Made by a program: the position numbers and the translations under genes. From Phaeosaccion multiseriatum (taxonomy: Eukaryota; Ochrophyta, other classes), in the NCBI GenBank assembly GCA_965112735.1, contig OZ218962.1, positions 744,001-808,000 on the forward strand: DNA of 64,000 bases. Reading direction: 5' to 3'. Shown in pieces: positions 27,636 to 40,340 of this stretch (within the stretch, counting starts at the first letter, position 1; the number at the start of each line of letters is the position of its first letter). A model generated the notes under the pieces. The model worked only from the letters and a program-made list of their open reading frames with translations. It did no database searches and had not been told where the DNA came from.

Positions 27636-30600
27636 CTAAAGAAGGTACAGCGACTGAGCGCCCATGAGGGGTCTTCCCCGTCTCATGAGCCACTCTTGAA
27701 CAACCGAGTCTTCCTCTACCACCACCACCTCATCCTCCTCCTCCTCCTCCTCCTCCTCTTCTTCTTCTTCCCTCCCCTCCTCCTCCTCCGCCTCCTCTTC
27801 CACCACCTCATCGTTCCCGTCCTCCTCCTCCTCCTCCTCCTCCTCCTCCTCCTCCTCCACTTCCAGACCGGCACCCACACGCCCCGCCTTAATGCTACAC
27901 ACGTGCCCAGCGGGAGCAATGAGCTGCAAGCGCACTGTCCCCGCCACACACCCTTTAGCAGTTGTGCCACCCCAGTCGTCGCCATCCTGCAGAACCGCAG
28001 CAGACGCCAGCAGACCATCAGCACCGACACCACCACCACCACCAGCTGCGGTGGCAAGGGCTGTGGCAGCAGCAGTAGATATTTCTCCTCCTTCTCCTCC
28101 TCCTCCTCCTGTCACCCCCTCTGCCCTGGGGGTCAGGACCGGGTAGAAGCGAAACGCCTCGAAGGCTTGCTCTTGCTGTTGGGTACCCCCTCCACCCCCC
28201 TCCACATCCACATCGCCTTGACCTCCACCTCCACCCCCTCGCCCCAACACCACGCTACCCAGGGCTCCTGCCAGCCTGCACACGAGCTGGGGCTGGGGGT
28301 GAAGGAAGAGCTTCGCGTCGTCGCCCTGCAAGCGTGTAACGGCCGCCACTGTCCTCAGCATGTCTCCCACCCGCCCTTGCTCGTAGTGCACTCTTCTCCT
28401 CTTCGACGTCCTCTTTGCTGCGACTAGAGCGCTGCTGGTGCTGGTGCTGGTGCTGCTCGAGGATGAAGAGACCGCAGGGAGAAGCATTTCCACCATGGCA
28501 GGCTTCTCGCCCGCCTCAGCTGCAGCGCTAGATTCGTCAGACTCAATTCCACCCCCTCCTCCTCCTCCTGCGACTCCCTGCACTCCCACCGCCAAAGCCC
28601 TTCCGCGCACCTCCACTGCTACGCCATTCGCGCATACGTGCAGCACGCCATCACTACCGCAGGTCACAGAGAGGTTAGCGTGGCCGGCGTGGGCAGTAGG
28701 TCGTCCGTCCTCTCTCTCTCTCACCCTCCGCGGCTGAATGAGCAGCGTGATTCTCTCCAATCCCCCCGGCCAGAGCAGAGAAGAAAGGGCTCCGTCCACT
28801 TCGCCGGAGGGCGCAAGCTCTTCCCTGCCCTCGAGCAACAGCCCTCGCTCCACCTGCACTTGCCGCAGCACCAACTGGTCCTGCTGCTGCTGCTGCTGCT
28901 GCTGAGCGACCGCGTCCGCCGCCGCGTCCTGTGCCTGCTCGCCTTTGGCCGTCTTGTCTCCGTCAATAACAGGAGTCGCAGCAGCAGGTGGTGGTACAGC
29001 AGCAGGAGCTACCCCAGAAGGGGCGGCCGCTACCGCACGCTTCTGGCCCCGTCGACTGCTGGTACTCTCCTCCCTGTCCCTTCCCTCCTCCTCCCCCACC
29101 TCCCTCCTGCTGGAGCCGGCAGAGGCGGAAGGGGGCGGGGGAGACCGTGCAGCCGCAGCAGCAGCAGCAGCAGCAGTACCAGTCTTCTCGAAAGCCGCGC
29201 ACGCCGAGGAGGAGCGCTTCTTGTGGAGCGCGCTGCGTCGTCTCGCTGCCAAACCAAAGAAGCCCTTCGCCTTGGCCGGGCTTCGCTTCTGAGCACCGCC
29301 GCCGCCACTTACGCCCGTTACGCCCGTTACGCCCGTTGCGAGGAGAGAAAAGCTCACAGTGTTGCCCCCTGCTTTCCACGCAGAGACATCCACCGCACGC
29401 GGACTACGTTGACGCTGTTGGTTTTCCTTGTTATCCACACCACCACCCCCACCTCCAGCAGCAGCAGGAGCAGCCCCAGTGTCCTCCTTGGCCCGCTTCT
29501 CCTTCTCCAACTCCTTCCTTCGCTTCTTCTGCGCCGGAGCCCCCCCCCTCCCGCCAGACTTGTCGCCCCCATTCGGTGTGACTCCTCCTCCTCCCCCTCC
29601 CCCTCGACCGCCGTAGAACTTGTCAAACTGCCTCCGGACCTCGTCCGAGATGCTCAGCCTCAAACCTCTCAGCTTTTCCTTGTCCTCCCTTTCCCTGAGC
29701 TGTCTTGCCTCCCTCCTCTTACGCGCAAGCAGCCGGTCCGCCTCCGCCGAGTCTCCAATCTCTTGCTCCTCCCTCTCCTCCTTAAGTGCTTCCTCCCGAA
29801 GCCTCTTCTCGTGTTGGGCCTCCTGTGCCGCCCGGCGCTCCCTCTCTTTCTGCATGGCCACCTGAGCGATTTTGCTCCGCTCTGACTCGCTTCTCTGACG
29901 GGCCTCGTGCTCCTTGGACCGGGACCTCCTCTCATTCTTCCTTTGAATGTCGGCCTTGCCCGCTCTGTCGAGCACTTCGATACTGTATGTCGAGGCCACT
30001 TGGTCCTCCATGATCTTCTCCATCGTCATCGCGTTCTCCACGACCTCCGCGGACACTTTGTCGATTTCCTGCCGTACCGTGCAGTGCCATCCATGAAAAA
30101 ATCGGATGAGAAAAGGGGAATATCATGTCAAACGTCAAATGTGTGTGGCCTTCTTCCACTCCCTCATGCACATTGCCACAAACAGGCGTTAACTCTCTAA
30201 CCTCCTCCTCCTCCTCCTCCTCCTCCTCCTCCTCCTCCTCCTCCTCCTCCTCCTCCTCCAACAAGAACAACCACCACCACCACAGCCCCAACCAACAACA
30301 AAAACACAGAGAGACCCAAAGCACAAGCCCCTCCTTCTCTCCTCACCTTCCTCGGCCCGTTGTACTCCACCGCATTTGTGACAATCAGCCTCAAATCCTC
30401 CAAGAAGTCCCCGTGATTGGGATACTCGTCTGCCTCCAGCTTCCGCGTCACAGTGTCCAGGTCAGAAGGCGTCGCAACAATAGTGAGATAGTCCGGTACG
30501 ATGCGGATGTCGACAGGCACTTGGAAGTACCCCATGGCGTGACAGGCTCGAAGCTTGCCGAGGAGCTTCCTGGGCTCTCTCTTGTTGTCGGCTGGCGACG

Positions 30601-33600
30601 CCGCGGTGGATACGAGATCCGTCTTGCTGAGAAGCTCCTCCCTCTCCTAAGGATTGGAGAGTAGGGACATTTTGGAGTGAAATAAGATGAGTTGTGCAGT
30701 AACAGCGGAGAGAGAGAGGAGGAGGAGGAGGAGGAGGAGGAGGAGGAGGAGGAGGAGGAGGAGGAGGAGGAGGAGGAGGAGGAAGGAGGAGGAAGAAGAG
30801 GGGCACTTCCAATGCCCTTCCGTGATCTCTGCCTCACGCCCACTGACCCCCCTCGCACTTTCACACCCATGCACCCCCACACCCACACGCACCCACGCAC
30901 GCACCCACGCACCCACGCACGCACCCACCTCTCGTGCCGAGTCTCTGTTGCTGCGCGTGAGGCGTATCACCTCCACGGGTGGGATCAGAGGCCCAGCAGC
31001 AGCCGCCGCAGCATCGGCAAGGGCACCGGCCTTGGCTGCTCCCGCCGCCTTGCCTTCCAGCCTCTTGCTGTTGCGGCTGGCTTTCATTGCCTTCTGTGCC
31101 ACATTGGCACTCTTGCCAGCAGGGTTCTTGCCTCCTCCTTGCTTGCCCCCCGCTTCTCCTCCTCCTCCTCCTCCTCCTCCTCCTCCTCCTCCTCCTCCTG
31201 CTGCTGCTGCTCCTCCTTCATCTTCGAGGGGGAGAGTCTCCAGCGCCAACCAGCGGCAGAACTGCTTGAGGTGTTGACACACCTCCAACACGTTGAGGGC
31301 ATATATGTCAGCGTCAGCCCCCCCCGTGTTGCTATTGTACGTAATGCCGTTCTCAAACACGAGCAACAACTTGTTGAAAAACTCTTGCCTATTGCTAATC
31401 CTCTTGGCCAAGAGAAGCGTTTCTAGAGAGCCAAGGTCCATTGGCTCATGAATGGTTCTCGCGTAGTCTTCTGCGATGGTCGGGTAGACTTCCATCACAG
31501 GCTGATGTAGACACAGAGAGGAGGGAGGCAGGGAGGGACGGAGGGGTTAGGGAGAGTGGCCAGGCAACAGCAACAAATACAGGTAGGCAGGCAGGCACAC
31601 AGGCAGCTACGGCCCCCCCCCCCTCCTTTCCCTCTCCCGCCCCCCCCCCAACAACACCATACCAAACCCCAAGCACACGTACCATATGGAAAAAATACTT
31701 GGCGGTCTGTGCGGCCTTCTTGGGGTCCACAAAGTCGTGGCGCATCACCTTGCGCAGCAAATCGTGGCACTCCTTCTCCCAAGGCTGCAGCTCCGACAGC
31801 TGCCGTCGGTGCTTCTCCAGGCCCCATGCCACCCCCTTGGGCGGCACAAACTGGGCCTTGGGTACGATTGGATAATACATCCCGCCCCCACCCCCTGTTC
31901 CCACGCTCTTCCCGCTCATTCTCTTCCCACCACCACCACCTCCTCCTCCTCCTCCTCCTCCTCCTCCCCCACCCCCACCCCCTCCGCCTGGGGTGCTCGG
32001 CGCAGGAGCACTAAACTTGATGCTGACCTTCCGATTGCCCTTTCCGGCCAGGGGCACCACCGTCGTTACCGGCGCTGACGTCAGCAGGCTGCCATCCTGA
32101 CCCTGTCCCTCGCTGCTGTCTCTGTCCTTGGCCGTCCTTGCCACTTTGGACGGTCGAGGAGAAGATCTCGAACCCGAGTCGACCTCTCCCGCCTCCTTCT
32201 CTCCTCGACTGCCATCCTCCGCCGTCTCTCCTCCTCCTCCTTCTTTGGGGAGCTTCCTCTTCCTCTTGTTGGTTGAGGAAGAACCCTTGCTGGCCGCTTT
32301 CCTGCCCCCCGGGGTGTCCCTGCCCCCCAGAGTGTCGACAATCTCACCGTCCTCCATATCATCATCCATGTCTTGAAGCACCCGTTTCCCTCCTCCTCCT
32401 CCTGCTGCTGCTGCTGCTGCTTCTCGTGCTCGTTGATCAAGAACCTCCTCTTGCTTGAGCTGCTGCAGCTGCTGCTGAGTCTTCTCAAAAGCCTCTGCTG
32501 CCCTCCTCTTCTCGCCCTTCTTCTTCTTTACGCCACCCCCCCCGTCTTGGCCAGCCCCTCCCCCACCTCCGCCCTGCTGCTGCTGCTGCTGCTGCCCCTG
32601 TTTGGTACTGAAGTCCGCCAGCTGCAGCTCCCGGAGGAGGCGGTTCGGTGGTTGGTTGGGACACACGCGGGGTAACCTAAACACCACACCCTTGGCGACA
32701 GATGCAGCCGCGGAGGAGGAGGAGAAGATTTTCAATTTCAACTTTGGCCCCCCACTCTTCTTCTTCTTTTGCTCCTCTGCTGGTGCTGACGCTGGTGAGG
32801 GTGCTGCCGCAGCAGCTGGTGATACACCACCCTTCACCGCCGCCGCCGCCGCAGGAACAGTTGGTGATCCGACAGCAGTAGTTGCAGCAGCAACCGTAGC
32901 AGCTGTGCCCTGCGGGCTCGTCTTTGCTCCATTCGCAGCACCGCCACCCTCATCCGACGGTGTCCGTGCATCCACATAGGGCTTGAAGCTGGACCCAGAA
33001 GAGCTGCCGATGCGGGCGTTCCTGGCTCCGTCCGGCGACAGACTGTGGCCGACACCAGCGCCGCTTCCCTCTGCACTGCCCGCATGGCCTTTGCCGTTCT
33101 TCTTACTCCCTCCTCCGCTTCCTCCAGCAGCATCCTTCCTGCTGCCTCCCCCCGGGGTTGTTGACTTGGGCGGGGTGACAGGGGGGGTTCTACTTCTACC
33201 GCTGCCGCTGCCGCCTCCATCAGTGCCAGCGTCGCTCGCCGCCCCCCCTACCTGCTGCTGGAGCAGGCCTTTCTTCACCAAGGACGGAGGAGGAGAAGAA
33301 GCTGCGCCTGAGGCAGCGGTGGGTCCCTCTCCCAACCCCGCGCCCACAGCAGAGCCGGAGCCGAAGACAGCATCGAGGGTTAGAGTGTACGGGGCCCGGA
33401 GCTGCTGAAGAAGCTCTTCGAACATCGCCTTCGACTTGATGATGAGGTCTTTAGCAACTGGGCACAGACCTCTGATGCCTCTGCTCCCTGCCCCTGGCTG
33501 TTGGGTTTCGACGAGAGAGGGGAGAGAGGGAGACGGGGGGGGGGGGGAGGGAGGCAGAGAGAGAGACGGGAGAGAGGGGAGAGAGGGGAGAGAGAGAGAG

Positions 33601-36600
33601 AGGAGGGAGAAAAGAGAGCGTAGCATAGTCAGTAAGTCAGTAAGTCAGTAAGTCAGTAAGGGGGGGTGGGCGAGTGACACGCGAGGTAGACGACGACAGG
33701 CATAAAACACAGCTATAGATTGGAATACCGTGGAATACCGTCACTAACTAGGTCAAGCCAGCACCAAGCCACCACCCGCCCTTGCCCTTGCATTTGGATT
33801 TCAGAACACGTATCGTATACATGGAGAGGCTCGTCCTCTCACAGTGCCTGTCTCACCGTAAGTGCATCTACTCCTTCCTCCCTCTCTCCCTCCCTTCCCT
33901 CCTCCTGACTTCCTGCGCATTTCACCAACAAAAGTCTCCATTGTTCATCCACCCACCCACCCACCAACCTTGTTGTAGGCGAGGCAGTTGTTGAAGATGA
34001 GTTGGACATCAGCGCTGACAGCGTCCAGGTTGTTATAAGAGCCCCTCCCCAGCTTTCCTAGAACCTTCCCCAGATCCATTGGCTTGGACACGAAGCTTGA
34101 ATTGTGTAGTTACAGTCACGAAAAGTCATGAGAAGGAAAAAATGATGTGGGTGAGAAAAGTTAAAAGAAAGATAGAGCAGAGACATCCAGAGCGAGAGAG
34201 AGAGGGGGGGAGACAGGGAGAGAAAACGCCACCCTACCCACAGAGAGCGGTGGTTGAAAGTACCCCTCCCTCCTCGTGAGATCGAGATGGCTACACATCC
34301 TTCTCCCCTGTTCAACGCCGACGTAAGCCTACTCACTTGGCGTAGTCCGCCACCCCCACCACTGGTGCACCGAAGATGGTCCCAACTTGAATTGGGTGCT
34401 CATCAGGAGGGAGCCGGACCTCAACTTCCTTCAGCCTTTTCAACATCTGCGAGGGTGGAGGGGAGGGGATTGAGTGATTGCGTGTATGAGTTGCCATACC
34501 ATGTCATATTACATGTATTCCTCCTCGGCGTGAGGCACAGAGGGAGGGGATCCCCTTGGGGCGGCTTGTGGATGGATGGCTCAGAAAGCAGAGCACTTCC
34601 ATCCCATGTTTCTTTCTCCTCTCCCTTACACTTCCGACTTCAGGCTCAGGTCAAGAAACGCCAAGCCAAGTTACGCCAAGCTAAGCTAAGCCTAGAGAGA
34701 CAAACCAATGCCCCCCTCACTACCTCTCTAACTCGCTCACTAACTCACTATCTACCTCACTCATTCACTCACTAACTCACTCAATCACTCACTCACTACC
34801 TCACTCATTACTACCTCATTACCTCTCAAACTCACTAACTCACTCACCGTGGCAGTCTGCTCCTTCGCGAGGCTCATAAACTTCTTAAACTCCCCAAGCG
34901 CTTTGTCCGTCGCGGCAAGGCTCAACAACCCCATCCTCCTCCTCGACTTCTCATTCGACAGCGGCACGTGCTCCAACTTGAGTCGCTGAGGCGAGGGCCC
35001 CTGCCACTCCCCCCACCGCTTGCTTCCACCCCCTGTCTTGCCCACCCCCGTCGCCCCCCCTACGGCAGTGAGTGTACCGAAGGGGCCGGAGAAGGCTTTG
35101 TCCACTTTGCTGCTGCTGCTGCTGCTGCTGCCTCCGCTCCCCCCGGCTCCACTACCACCGCCACCACCGCTGCTGCTTGCCGCGACGCTGCTGCCGGTCC
35201 TGACACCAGGAACCACCTGCATGGGAGGGGGTGAGGCACCCAACCCAGCACCCCCAATGCTGGTGATGCTGCTACTGCTCGTGGTACTGGCTCTACCTCC
35301 TCCTCCGCCCCCCGCCTTGCCCCCCCCCCCCTTGTGCTTGGAGGAAGAGGAAGTGGTAGAGGAGGAGGAGGGTGGGGGAGAGGCGACGGAGGCCTCCATA
35401 GGCGATACCGTCCTGCTGCCGCCCTTGCTGCCGCTAGCCACGGCCAGGGCACGGGCATTGGAGGGGAAGAACTCCTGCACCTAAGGGGTGGGGGCGAGAG
35501 GGGGGGGGAGGGGAGTCAGACGTCAGTCAGATCACTTTCCTCCCTCTCGCTTATCTTATCCCCTTCGCTTAGATAAAAAAAGTACGAGTACGGAGTACGA
35601 GCAGCCTGAGTACCTACCCTCCTTCCTCCCTCCACTCCCTCCCTCTCTCCCCTCCCTCCCTCCCTCCTCCCTCCCTCCCTCCCTCCACTCCCTCACCAAC
35701 TTAGGCAGCAGCCCCTCCAGATGCTGGGCCGACTCTACAATTCTGGCCGCGCCGACCACTGTCCGGTCTTTATTGAACTTCACGGCGTTCTTGTACACTC
35801 TCTTACTGAGCTGCACGAAGCGCTCGACAGAGGGAGGGGACAGCTCGCCTTCCACTACCATCGTCGTCAGAGTGGCGTGGTCCATGGGCTTCTTGACCTG
35901 TTGGTGATACAGGGAGGGAGATAGAGAGAGAGAGCCGTTCATGACGCACACGCACGCACACACATAATACCACAACCGAGGGAACAGGCGGGGTAAGATG
36001 ACACGGCGATGTCTCTCTTGCCCCTTTCCCCACTCTTCACTACCAGCCTTCACCACAATATATGCCTCTTCGTATCCACTCTCCCACCTATAAAACAGAA
36101 CCTCTCCCTCCCTCCTTCCCTCCCTTCTCCCTCCCTCCCTCCCTCTCTCCCTCGCTTCTCACCCCAGCCCCTCCCTTCCTGCCACTCACCTTTTTGTTGT
36201 ACTCAGCCATGTCCACCCCCAACGGCTCCACCGCCACAGGCTTGGCAAAGAAGCCATCGGGATCTGCCAAAGCAAGGTGTTTCAACACCTCAAGACAGGC
36301 CTCCCACTCGGGCAGGAGCTGCACGCTCTGACGGGGCTTGTGCTTCTCCTCGAACTCTTTCAAGTACGTCACTGCAGCCAAGCGGCAGTTGTCGCTCAGC
36401 GTGTTCGTTTTGGTGTCCTGGTGGTTCATTGGGGAGGGAGGGAGGAGAGGGAGAGAGGGAGGAGAGGGAGAGAGGGAGAGAGGGAGGGAGGGAGGTTGGG
36501 GGGAGGGAGGGAGGTTGGGGGGAGGGAGGGAGGGAGGAAGGCACAGAGGGAGGGAGGGATGGAGGGAGGGAGGAAGGCAAAGAGGGAGGGAGGGAGGGAG

Positions 36601-36943
36601 GGAGGGAGGGAGGGAGAAAGGGAGTGAGGCATAGAAGGAGGGAGGGAGGTTGGGGGAGGAGTGAGGGGTGGTAAGCGAGGGACGAGGGAGGGGCGAACCT
36701 CTCTTTACTCATCTTTTCATCCTCTCCCACAGCCATCCACTGCCATCCTCTCCTCACCTTATTGAACCTCATGGCGTTGGCAAAGAGCCTCCGGACCTCC
36801 CTCACGAACATCTCCACCGAAGTGAAGGGGTTGGTGGTACGCTTCTCCAGCCTCGGCTCAATGTCTTTGAGGCTCGTTGGCTCTGGAACGTACAGGTGGT
36901 AGGCGGGGATGTCACGCTTCTTTACCTGTGTGTATGTCAATGA

Positions 36944-36987
<44 letters not shown>

Positions 36988-39868
36988 ACGTGTGTGTGTG
37001 CGTGCACGCGCGTGTGTATGTGTGTGTGAGTGTGTGTCCGCGTGTGTGAGCGTGTGAGTGTGCGTGTGTGTGTGCGTGTGAACGTGTGTGTGGGTTGGTG
37101 TTCGCGTGTGATTACGTGTGCGTGTGTGTATTTATGTTAGGGGCAGACTCACTCACTCAACAGCTCACTCATCCCCTCATCCCCTGACTCACTCCCTCAT
37201 TCACTCGCTTGCTCCATCCCCTCTCACACTCACAAACTCGTCCCCTTAAGTCACTCACCCACCCACCCCACGCACCCACCCACTCGCTCAACCCCTCACT
37301 CCGTCCCTCAGTGACTTACCTTGACCAGGAACCATCGACCGTTCCTCTCGTCCCTCTTGATAAGAGCCTTGATGGCCTCCTTGGCTTTTCGCTCGGACTC
37401 GGCATCCCAGGGGGTCACCGTCACCTCCGGAGTCATCCGTCCTCCTCCTCCAGCTCCTGCTGCTCCTCCTCCCTCCGCCCTCCCCGCCTTGCCTCCTCCC
37501 CTGCCCGCCCCTTCGCCGTCTCCCGGTGAGCTCTCCAATGAGAAAGCTGGCGACGCCGCCCGCACTGGACTACCACTTGCCGCGCCTAGTGCTCGCATAG
37601 CAGCGCGCGCGGCTGCAGCTGCGCCCTTACCCACGCCAGCACCACCACTAGCCGCCGCAGGGGAGTCCAGAGGCATAGAGGAAGGGGAGGAGCGCTTGGA
37701 GCCGCCGGTCTGTCCACCGCTCTGTCCACCGCTTCGCTTCCCCCCCCCACCGCTACTGCTGCCGCCGCCGCCACTGCTTTTAGACGACGAACTTTGCTTC
37801 GGGGGCGGGGTGGTCACTATTCTCCCTTCACTGGCTGCCCCCACTGTATCACCACCTGCTGCATGTGCCTTCACTGCCGCTGTCGCCAATACCGCTGCTG
37901 CTGCTGCTGCTGCTGCTGCTGCCGCCGCCGCTGCTGCTGCTGCTCCTGTGGCTGATACTGCCGCCTCCTCCTTCTCGTTCTTCTCCTCCTTGTCCTCTTT
38001 CACTGCCACGTCTCGCTCTCCGGCGCCCCCCCCCGGTACTCCAATCTGCCCCTCCTCCTCCTCGTCGTCGTCCTCTTGCTCCCTCCCCCTCTTCTTGTCT
38101 TGCTCCTTGCCCCCCTTCTCGTGAGAGGCACTCGGCAGCGGGGATGATGCCACCACGTCCCTTACCGCCCTTGTATCACCAGCTGCCACAGCTCCTTTCC
38201 TATCCGGTGCCGTCGCCAACACACCGACCGGAGCAGCCGCCGCCCCTGACGCAGGCGAGATTTTGGCGGGAGAAGGCAGAGCCGAGGAGTAGGGACGGGG
38301 GGAGGAGGAGGAGGCAGGGGAGGAGGAGTCCCTACCTCCCGCAGGAGGGGGGGTGGCGCTGCTGCTGCTTGTGCCTGGGCCTGCCCTTCCCTTTGGGGGA
38401 GTTGTTCGGACAGACGAGGGGTGCGCCGCTTTCTTGTCCTTGTCCTGTGCTCTCTGCTGCTCCGTCGGCCTCTCTCTCTCCCTCTCTCTCTCCCTCTCCC
38501 TCTCCCTATCCCTCTCCCTATCCCTATCCCTATCCTTATCCCTTTCCCTCTCCCTTTCCCTCTCCCGCTCCCGCTCGCGCCCCTTCTCGGACGGGCTCGA
38601 AGAGTCTCGGTTCCTCTCCTTCCCAGCAGGCTTGGAGGGCGTCCCCCCCCTTTCTCTCTCTCTCTCGCCCCCGTCCTTGCCTCTTCTTCCCTTGTTGTCA
38701 CCCCCCGCCTGAGGTGACTCCCCCCTTTCGCCCCACCCCCACCCCCTCTCCCTCTCCCGATCCTTCTTGGACTGTGGCGAGGAGCCATAGTCTCCCTTCT
38801 TCCTGCCACTGCTCTCCTCTTCGGTGCTATCGGTGGTTGGCTTAGGGGTCTGTTCTCTCCTCCCCTCCTGCTCCTCGTCATTGGTTGTCCTTGACGATGG
38901 CCTCCTCTCCTGCTTGTTCCTGCTCCGATTATCCCTACTGTCGCTCCTGCTGCGACTGTTGTTATTGCTTCTACTCCGGCTCCTCCCCCCTCCCCCGCCT
39001 TTTCTTCTTCGATCCTTTCCGTGCTGAGGCGACGCCCTACTCCTCCCGATTGACCCGCTACCCCTACTTTTCCTCCCTCCTCCCCCCCCTCCTCCCCGCC
39101 CGTCACTCCTATCAGTGGCGCGCTTGTCTTCCTTCCTCTCTCTGTCGTCCCTCCGCCCTATGGACCCCCTGTCGCGATCCCTATCCCGGGACCTTCCCCT
39201 GCTTTCGCTGTGCGACCTCGGCCTCCTTCTACCCCCTCCCCCTCTCCCACCCCCACTTCTATCTTTGCTCCTGCTTCTGTGCCTTGATTTATACGTGTCG
39301 CCCCCCCGATTTCGACTCACGCTTCGGCTCCTACTCCGGCTCCGACTCCGTCCCCTCCTCTCCTTCCCCCGTCCCCTGCCCTGCCTGTCTCTGTCATTCG
39401 GTTTATTGCCGCGGCTTCGACTCTCGCTCCGGCTCCGACTGCGACTCCTACTCCGGCTCCGACTGCGGCCCCTCCTCTCCTTGCCCCGGCCGTCTCCTCT
39501 CCTGCCCTCGTCCCTGTCGTATTGCTTCCCTCGGTCATTCGCTCTGCTCACAGATTTTACACAAGCCACGCAGTGAGGGATGTGCAGCAGAGGAGAGAGA
39601 ATAAGAGAGAGAGGTTGTGAGCAGGATACCTGTGGGTGAGGGCCCAAGCCTTCGGCCGTCGTAAGAGTCTCCATACTTACTTCCCGCCACCGCTGTATCC
39701 ATCGTTTTTGCTGCCCCTGTCGTCTCGGCCCCTCCCTCCGCTGCTTCTTCCGCTTCCACCTCCACCTCCGTCCCGCTCGCGACTGTCCTTATCTCTGTTT
39801 CGGTCTCTGTCTCTGTCTCTGTCTCTGTCTCTGTCCCTTCCCCTTTGGTTGCCTCCGCGACTACTCAT
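27636..39868 (-). CDS. RS-rich protein with five bromodomains (polybromo-like), 2,999 aa
   Basis: Twelve exons, all phase-consistent and summing to exactly 9,000 nt: 39681-39868, 37320-39543, 36758-36925, 36190-36417, 35697-35897, 34848-35480, 34337-34446, 33969-34095, 31683-33497, 30929-31501, 30347-30646, 27636-30068. Residues 1-330 are rich in RS and RD/RE dipeptides. Bromodomains lie at about 780-885, 893-1002, 1195-1325, 1862-1988 and 2110-2213. Each keeps the acetyl-lysine-contacting Asn: RFNK, KFNK, LAYNK, ITYNS, VEYNG. PMD motifs are [16 protein letters not shown] and HEPMDLGS; domains 1 and 5 read PTSLKDI and TPSDLDTV. After domain 5 comes a basic coiled coil ([17 protein letters not shown]), Gly/Ala-rich linkers and an acidic C-terminus. 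Bromodomains read acetylated histones, so a nuclear chromatin role is expected; no BAH or HMG domain was seen. It is head-to-head with the transhydrogenase gene. Confidence 0.85.
36431..36660. repeat. Purine-rich (GGGA)n tract in an intron of the bromodomain gene
   Basis: Imperfect GGGA repeats, which are (TCCC)n on the sense minus strand, end just upstream of the 3' splice site at 36418. Confidence 0.9.
36950..37135. repeat. (GT)n and GT-rich tract in an intron of the bromodomain gene
   Basis: A pure GT run (about 36950-36984) is followed by interrupted GTGTGC/GTGTGA sequence. It lies between exons 2 and 3, upstream of the acceptor on the minus strand. Confidence 0.9.
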
Positions 39869-40340
39869 CCTTCCTCCTCAAGCACTGCCGCGGCTGGTGG
39901 GCTTTGGCGAGCCTTCTCCACTCCTCTGGAGCACCAGCCAGGATGGTGACCGCAAATCCCGCCGCCCTTGAGGGGCGGTACTTGTAGAGCAATAATGAAC
40001 GAGAAAGAGCGCGGCCAAGTCCGTAGGGGAAAGGAAGGCCTTTCCCCCCCCCTGAAAGCCAGATCCTTCTTCCCCAGCAGCTCCCGGAGAAGCGAGACTG
40101 CAAGGACGGCGGCTCTTGTGAGACTGGTTGGAGAGCTGTGACTGAGAGCGAAAGGCGAAGAACAAAGGCTGTGAAAGGCTCTTGACATCCCCTTATTGTG
40201 TGTGCACCTCGGGGAGTGGGAGAATGTCGATTTTTTGTCGCGATGTCGATTTTTGTTATTCCCGCCCACTGCCATACGTGAAACACACACGATTATCGTT
40301 CGCCAAGGAAATAGTAAGAAGAGGAGTGCGTTGAGGCATC
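39869..40340. promoter_or_regulatory. Shared divergent promoter region, 472 bp
   Basis: It separates the starts of the bromodomain gene (39868, -) and the transhydrogenase gene (40341, +). A direct repeat ATGTCGATTTTT occurs at about 40224 and 40242. No clear TATA box was seen. Confidence 0.5.

Noticed and set aside
33857-33867. An 11-nt microexon (ATGCACTTACG) between bromodomain 3 exons
   Set aside because: It has usable splice signals and phase, but a simpler direct join from 33969 to 33497 also keeps the frame and gives YNKPGAGSRG, so it was not needed.
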